A stretch of DNA of 11,376 bases from Burkholderiaceae bacterium. GTDB taxonomy: Bacteria; Pseudomonadota; Gammaproteobacteria; Burkholderiales; Burkholderiaceae_D. Position numbers and translations under genes: made by a program. The number at the start of each line of letters is the position of its first letter. Positions within the stretch are counted from its first letter, which is position 1. The notes below the pieces were generated by a model. The model did not search any database. It had not been told where the DNA came from and saw only the letters and a program-made list of their open reading frames with translations. Where the stretch lies: contig JAISIS010000175.1 of the NCBI GenBank assembly GCA_031261905.1, forward strand, positions 1 to 11,376. The letters are read 5' to 3'. Below are positions 7,535-11,376 of this stretch, piece after piece.

Positions 7535-8419
7535 TCAGGGTGTTTCTTTGTAAACGTCCGGGAAACCGGGCGGTCGCGTTTTAAAGCGCCGGTGCATCCA
7601 GTAATATTCTTCCGGATGTTCCAGGATACGCTGTTCGATAAATTCATTCATGTAGCGGGTAGCCGCCTCAATATCCTCACCGGGAAAATTTTCCCAGGGA
7701 GGATAAAACCGTACCTGCCATCCTTCGTAGCCGGGCAGAAAGGTGGCGATAACAGGGATTACCCTGGCGCCTGTCACCGCAGCAATACGCGCCAGCGCCG
7801 TCAGCGTGGCGGCCTGCTGACCAAAAAACGAGGTAAAGACAGCATCCTTTTCCTTTCTGCCGAAATCCATATCCGGCAACATATAAAAAGGAATCTTCTT
7901 CCGGAGGGAGCGGATAATAGGTTTGACGCCCTCCTTGCGCGAGAGCAGCAACACCCCCTTGTTAAAACGCGAACGCCCGTGGCGCAGCATTTTATCCGTC
8001 AGTTTATTCTTTTGCTTGATATATATTGAGCTTCCCCCGGAATTGACGCCAACGACAATGCCCGGAATTTCAAGGCAGACAAAATGCGGACACAAAAAGA
8101 TTACCGGCCCTTCGGCTACCGCCTCGAACGGGAAAGCCGGTTCGACCCGGATCAGGCGCATGACCCTTTCATAAGAAGACCACCAGAGTATGCCTCTCTC
8201 CACCACACTGCGTCCATACGCCTGAAAATGCGCCTTTGCCAGGCGGACGCGTTCTTCTTCCGGCATATCCGGAAAACACAGGCGCAGGTTGGTAAGGGCA
8301 ATATGCCGCCGATCCTTATGCAGCCAATAAGCAGCCATGCCCAGGCACTTTCCTATCCTGCCAAGAACCGGAAGCGGAAGCCAGTGCAACAGCCAGAGAA
8401 GAAAAAGGATGGCTCTCAT
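7535..8419 (-). CDS. Lipid A late acyltransferase (LpxL/HtrB family)
   Basis: An inner-membrane enzyme of the lysophospholipid-acyltransferase superfamily that adds a secondary laurate or myristate to Kdo2-lipid IVA. The 294 residues are slightly shorter than E. coli LpxL (306). An N-terminal hydrophobic anchor covers about residues 3-33. The HX4E catalytic motif is His112-Glu117 in PHFVCLE. IYIKQKN, the GVLLLSRKEG loop and MLPDMDFG with a downstream SFFGQQAATLTALARIA are conserved acyltransferase blocks. Near the end, YYWMHRRFKTRPPG is the normal family C-terminal signature. Whether it acts as LpxL or as a second (LpxM-like) acyltransferase, and its chain length, cannot be read. It lies between the GT8 gene (61 bases upstream) and galE (28 bases downstream). 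The ATG at 8419 has no clear Shine-Dalgarno. Confidence 0.9.
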   Translation of the reverse strand: MRAILFLLWLLHWLPLPVLGRIGKCLGMAAYWLHKDRRHIALTNLRLCFPDMPEEERVRLAKAHFQAYGRSVVERGILWWSSYERVMRLIRVEPAFPFEAVAEGPVIFLCPHFVCLEIPGIVVGVNSGGSSIYIKQKNKLTDKMLRHGRSRFNKGVLLLSRKEGVKPIIRSLRKKIPFYMLPDMDFGRKEKDAVFTSFFGQQAATLTALARIAAVTGARVIPVIATFLPGYEGWQVRFYPPWENFPGEDIEAATRYMNEFIEQRILEHPEEYYWMHRRFKTRPPGFPDVYKETP

Positions 8420-8480
8420 TCAGCACAAAAATAACGGTAAATGGACTAAAAAACTGCGGGTGCGAAAAAGAAAAACAGGA

Positions 8481-9479
8481 TCATCGTCTTGAAAATTTTG
8501 AAAAATCCCGTTTTTTCCTGAACCTGATACCCAAAATGCGGTAGGTATTATACGTTTCCCTCAGACTGCGCGTCCGGGAAAAAAACGGGGAAACCGAAAG
8601 CAGCAGCGCGCTTTTCAGATGGCGGCGCAATGCGTAAAGCGTTGGCTCACGGTAGCTTTTACTATAGGGCGTCATTTCCAGATACCTGAAATATTCTTCC
8701 GCGTGCGGCCGGGACACTCCGGTCTCCTTCCATGGCTTGTGAGCGCCCAGGAAATGCACAATGGCCGGCTGTTTTTGCAGCGAGAAACGGGTTTTCCTGC
8801 GAAGCGCCTGCACATTCCACTTGTCCGCCAGCGGGCCGAGATCATTGCCTAGGGCGCCATTGAGAATATCCTGATCGCCAAACTGCACCTGCGCAATATT
8901 TTTTTCAATCCATTGCAGGATACGGGCGGTCATATTTTGTTCCCGCATTCTCCTGGTATCCAGCAACAGGACGCCGGAATTCTTGTACTGGCGGGGGATG
9001 CCCATACGGAAACCACACATCTGGGACGCCACATCCCTGACAGCCAGCACCAGGTATTTACCCATATTTTTCCGGTACATCTCGGCCAGGCTTTGCAGAA
9101 CAATCAGATCGCAGTCCAGGTAGATCATCCTGTCCACCTGGGGTACCAGTTCATGAATGAACAAACGGTAACAGGAGGTAATGGAAATATGTTTGGAAAG
9201 GTGTTTCTTGTCCAGAAGGGAAAGCTCCGGCACATTTTTCGACCAGTTTGCTATATCAACATAACTGATATCAAAATCCGCGATATCTTTCAGACTGGCA
9301 AGCCTCTCCTTCTCCACGGCAGGGATGCCGCCATCCAGAATATAAAAATGTATCCTGTCAGAAGGCGCCTTGTTCTTCAGTATGGATGCCATGGCAGCCG
9401 CCAGATGCTGCACATACGCCGCATCCGAAGCAAGGCAAACGGCAATGACGCCATTATCAGGATTGATATTCTGTTCCAT
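8481..9479 (-). CDS. GT8-family glycosyltransferase, probable LPS outer-core enzyme
   Basis: A 332-residue retaining GT-A transferase of family 8 (WaaJ/WaaO/LgtC relatives), which uses UDP-glucose or UDP-galactose with Mn2+. The start VIAVCLASDAAYVQHLAAAM is the GT8 donor-binding strand. The DXD motif is Asp122-Cys-Asp124 in IYLDCDLIV; YKNSGVLLLD (165-174), GDQDILNGAL (201-210) and HFLGAHKPW (242-250, with His242 and His247) follow in the standard order. The last ~60 residues are basic and hydrophobic (HLKSALLLSVSPFF, ILGIRFRKKRDF), as in enzymes bound to the inner face of the membrane. It is the first gene of the minus-strand unit with the lipid A acyltransferase and galE. A weak GGA stands seven bases before ATG 9479. 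The sugar added is unknown; galE suggests galactose. Confidence 0.88.
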   Translation of the reverse strand: MEQNINPDNGVIAVCLASDAAYVQHLAAAMASILKNKAPSDRIHFYILDGGIPAVEKERLASLKDIADFDISYVDIANWSKNVPELSLLDKKHLSKHISITSCYRLFIHELVPQVDRMIYLDCDLIVLQSLAEMYRKNMGKYLVLAVRDVASQMCGFRMGIPRQYKNSGVLLLDTRRMREQNMTARILQWIEKNIAQVQFGDQDILNGALGNDLGPLADKWNVQALRRKTRFSLQKQPAIVHFLGAHKPWKETGVSRPHAEEYFRYLEMTPYSKSYREPTLYALRRHLKSALLLSVSPFFSRTRSLRETYNTYRILGIRFRKKRDFSKFSRR

Positions 9480-9531
9480 GTTTCAGTCCGCAACCGGTCA
9501 GCCATGCGGAGATTATCTTCAATGGTTGCCG

Positions 9532-9537
9532 ATTATA
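9532..9537 (-). promoter_or_regulatory. Consensus -10 box (TATAAT) for the GT8-acyltransferase-galE unit
   Basis: The minus strand reads GGTATAATCGG here, a perfect -10 hexamer, 52 bases before the GT8 start, giving a leader of about 45 bases. The -35 position at 17-base spacing (9555-9560) is poor and lies within a perfect inverted repeat, so the promoter may depend on a regulator. Confidence 0.45.
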
Positions 9538-9553
9538 CCGGAATCCCCGTGCC

Positions 9554-9569
9554 AGGCGGAATCCCGCCT
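9554..9569. repeat. Perfect inverted repeat over the -35 region
   Basis: AGGCGG and CCGCCT pair perfectly (six base pairs) around the four-base spacer AATC. No T run follows on either strand, which argues against a terminator. It covers the expected -35 of the minus-strand TATAAT promoter, so an operator for a DNA-binding protein is the simplest reading; a chance palindrome is possible at this size. Confidence 0.35.
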
Positions 9570-9640
9570 ACCCCATTTCCGCTTTTCCGCACAAGCTATC
9601 CATAGCGCGAAACAAAATTGATGCGTACTTTTAGCCGCAA

Positions 9641-9649
9641 TGCGATAAA
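9641..9649 (+). promoter_or_regulatory. Possible extended -10 for the OpgB-like gene
   Basis: TGCGATAAA resembles an extended -10 (TG-n-TATAAT; four of six hexamer bases match), 31 bases before the ATG at 9681. A TTGATG at 9618-9623 resembles a -35 but the 20-base spacing is too long. The match is weak. Confidence 0.22.
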
Positions 9650-9680
9650 ATGATAAGTTATTTTTCTATTACTCTCGTTC

Positions 9681-11270
9681 ATGCCGCATCGTGTTTCTTC
9701 CCACCGAATTTCACGCGCCGGACTGGGTATACTGTTAATTGTTGGCTGCCTTTTCTTTTGCGGGCTTTTTATCCTGCTTTCGTCGAGCTGGATTATCCGC
9801 AAGTTTGGCAATGGCGTAACTGCAGCCGCCATCGCATGGCTGCTTAGTTTACCGCTGGATGGCGTTGACCCGGTATTTGTCAACAGCTTTCTGCGCAATA
9901 TCCTTCCCCCATCCCTTTTGCTGACAACCTGTTATGTTTTTCTGCTGTATTCCTTTTCCCGCACGCTTTTCGGCATAGCGCGTGTTCACGAACAGGAAGG
10001 AAGGAAGGAAGGACATCTGGCGAAATGGTGGCGTTATGCTGACCGCCATGCCAAAACAGGCACTGCGCTGCTGATTGCCATTGCCTGTTGTGCGTTTTTG
10101 GCTTCCTTTGCCGTTGTACAACAGCGGCACGAGATGCTTTCATGGCTACTTGCGCCAGGTCAGGAAGATTCCCGTTTTTTTGAAACCTGGTATAAATCGG
10201 TGCATCCCGAAGATGTTGTTTTCAGCCGGAAAAACAACCTCATCCTCATTGAGCTGGAATCTATCGAGGAAACCTTCAACAACGAAAAGCTGATGGGCGA
10301 AAAGCTCATGCCGAAGCTCTCGGCTTTGCGGAACGAATATCTTTCGTTTTATGGCTATAAACCGGTCAATGGCACAGACTGGACTGTAGCAGCGCTAACC
10401 GGTTTTACACTCGGCCTGCCGCTGCACAAGCCGGACGGCATACAGGGCAATGTGCTGGGCAACTCTTTTTTGCCTTCCGCCCATTCCATACTCTCCGTTT
10501 TTGAGAAAAACGGCTACCGCCTGTTCTTTATGCTGGGAACAAACGGGCGCTTTGCCGGGCAAAATGCCATGTTTTCCACCCACGCGCCTTCAACAAAGAT
10601 CATTGACTTTACCTGGTTCCGGGAACATGCCTCGCCCGATGAACTGCAAAGAAAAAGAGTCGGTGGCGAAGAGGAACGCTTTGTTGAGGGAAAATCCCGC
10701 CGCGTTTTTGATGCAACCGTCTTTGATGCGGCGAAACGGCAACTGGTCTCCATGCCAACGGACAAGCCCTTTGTGTTTGTTATGCAAACCATGGATACGC
10801 ACACCAACCTGTGCGAAAGCGACCGAACCGCACAGAAATATAACGACATGCGGGATTGCATAATCAGCGCGGACGCGATGGCTTACGATTTTGCACGCTG
10901 GGCCATGGCACAGCCGTTTGCCTCTCATACCACCATCGTCCTTATGGGTGATCATCCCATCATGCAGGACAGCTTCGGCGATATTTCCCTGCCCGAATCC
11001 AAATGGGAACGTGAAACATATAATGTATTCATCAATCCGGTTCCTGTGCTGAAACCGCATGACCAGCACCGCGTGTTTGCCTCCTTCGACATGGCGCCAA
11101 CGCTTCTGGAGGCTGTTGGCGCGCGCCTGCCTGACGGGCGCTTCGGCATCGGAACATCGCTTTTCCATACACAGACAAAAACACTTCTGGAAACTACAGG
11201 AATTGAATACTACGAACAGGAAATGAAAAAAGGTTCCGCCCTGTACCGCTCGTTTCACAAAGAACGCTAA
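9681..11270 (+). CDS. OpgB-like phosphoglycerol transferase (LtaS/MdoB superfamily)
   Basis: A 529-residue membrane enzyme with hydrophobic helices near residues 13-38, 46-58, 77-98 and 128-146, then a periplasmic sulfatase-fold domain. Active-site candidates: Glu193 (LIELESIE, metal), Thr235 in NGTDWTVAALTG (likely nucleophile; the motif resembles the OpgB GWT-type site), His374 (MDTHTN) and Asp424-His425 (LMGDHPIM, metal). DMAPTLLEAVGA (470-481) is the usual sulfatase-fold C-terminal block. OpgB moves phosphoglycerol from phosphatidylglycerol to periplasmic glucans; phosphoethanolamine or an LPS acceptor is also possible here. The start ATG 9681 has no clear Shine-Dalgarno, but a stop at 9654-9656 rules out a longer form. 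An AGGA tract lies in the loop between two helices. The next gene starts 9 bases after the stop, so they are probably cotranscribed. Confidence 0.8.
   Translation: MPHRVSSHRISRAGLGILLIVGCLFFCGLFILLSSSWIIRKFGNGVTAAAIAWLLSLPLDGVDPVFVNSFLRNILPPSLLLTTCYVFLLYSFSRTLFGIARVHEQEGRKEGHLAKWWRYADRHAKTGTALLIAIACCAFLASFAVVQQRHEMLSWLLAPGQEDSRFFETWYKSVHPEDVVFSRKNNLILIELESIEETFNNEKLMGEKLMPKLSALRNEYLSFYGYKPVNGTDWTVAALTGFTLGLPLHKPDGIQGNVLGNSFLPSAHSILSVFEKNGYRLFFMLGTNGRFAGQNAMFSTHAPSTKIIDFTWFREHASPDELQRKRVGGEEERFVEGKSRRVFDATVFDAAKRQLVSMPTDKPFVFVMQTMDTHTNLCESDRTAQKYNDMRDCIISADAMAYDFARWAMAQPFASHTTIVLMGDHPIMQDSFGDISLPESKWERETYNVFINPVPVLKPHDQHRVFASFDMAPTLLEAVGARLPDGRFGIGTSLFHTQTKTLLETTGIEYYEQEMKKGSALYRSFHKER
9994..10013 (+). 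repeat. Five-copy AGGA tetranucleotide tract inside the OpgB-like gene
   Basis: The tract is AGGA repeated five times without a mismatch, in coding sequence for residues 105-111 (Q-E-G-R-K-E-G), a hydrophilic loop between hydrophobic segments. Because four is not a multiple of three, loss or gain of one unit shifts the frame. By reading the other frames, loss of one unit meets TGA at 10072-10074 and gain of one meets TGA at 10040-10042, both before the catalytic domain. Five copies is a modest number for slippage. Confidence 0.9.
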
Positions 11271-11279
11271 AGGATCATT

Positions 11280-11376
11280 ATGTCCATACGCAAAAAAGCA
11301 AGCCTGGCAATAGCTCTTGTCATCATTGTTGTAGTGGGATTTTTTGGCATTAAACACCTGCTATGGAAGCAGCAAT
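11280..11376 (+). CDS. Membrane-anchored protein, N-terminal 32 residues (3' partial)
   Basis: ATG 11280 follows the OpgB-like stop by 9 bases and has AAGGA (11270-11274) five bases upstream, a good ribosome site. The visible protein starts MSIRKK and then has a hydrophobic stretch (about residues 8-24), fitting an N-in membrane anchor or an uncleaved signal sequence, followed by a basic segment. The gene runs off the window. The product cannot be identified; close coupling to the OpgB-like gene suggests an envelope protein. Confidence 0.7.
   Translation, partial: MSIRKKASLAIALVIIVVVGFFGIKHLLWKQQ

Noticed and set aside
10590..11357. 255-codon open frame antisense to the OpgB-like gene
   Set aside because: It opposes a well supported catalytic domain, shows no family motif and runs across the stop and start of two plus-strand genes.
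1..11376. Mobile elements, CRISPR arrays, tRNA or rRNA genes
   Set aside because: No transposase, integrase, long terminal repeats, regularly spaced repeats or cloverleaf-like segment was found on either strand.

Overview
The window reads as a chromosomal envelope-biosynthesis island of a Gram-negative bacterium. The RNase G tail at the left edge (deep match to the betaproteobacterial, Burkholderiales-type C-terminus), a lipid A acyltransferase and an LPS heptosyltransferase point to a betaproteobacterium. GC looks close to 50% by eye, which would suit a lower-GC member such as an Oxalobacter-like organism; the genus is inference only. No tRNA, rRNA, insertion sequence, phage gene or CRISPR array was seen.

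Layout. (1) 1-228, plus: the end of rng. (2) 269-2188, minus and convergent with rng: a five-helix LtaS-type alkaline-phosphatase-superfamily transferase. (3) A 201-bp divergent intergenic region with a consensus -10 box for the minus-strand gene. (4) 2390-6454, plus: ugd, a GT9 heptosyltransferase, a GT4 glycosyltransferase and an unknown six-helix membrane protein; the last two junctions are ATGA overlaps, so this is very probably one operon. (5) 6490-9479, minus, transcribed right to left: a GT8 glycosyltransferase, an LpxL-type acyltransferase and galE. (6) A second 201-bp divergent region. (7) 9681-11270, plus: an OpgB-like phosphoglycerol transferase, followed 9 bp later by the start of a membrane-anchored protein cut by the window edge.

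How the genes fit together. Ugd and GalE make the sugar donors UDP-glucuronate and UDP-galactose. The GT9, GT4 and GT8 enzymes would build the inner and outer LPS/LOS core. The LpxL-type enzyme acylates lipid A. The two LtaS/OpgB-family enzymes at the two ends probably add phospholipid-derived head groups (phosphoglycerol or phosphoethanolamine) to surface or periplasmic glycans. This is a lipid A/core/decoration locus split into units of opposite direction.

The points most worth following are a five-copy AGGA tetranucleotide tract inside the OpgB-like gene (a possible phase-variation switch), the unrecognised six-helix membrane protein coupled to the core glycosyltransferases, and the pair of head-group transferases that bracket the cluster. 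No clearly new multi-gene system was found.
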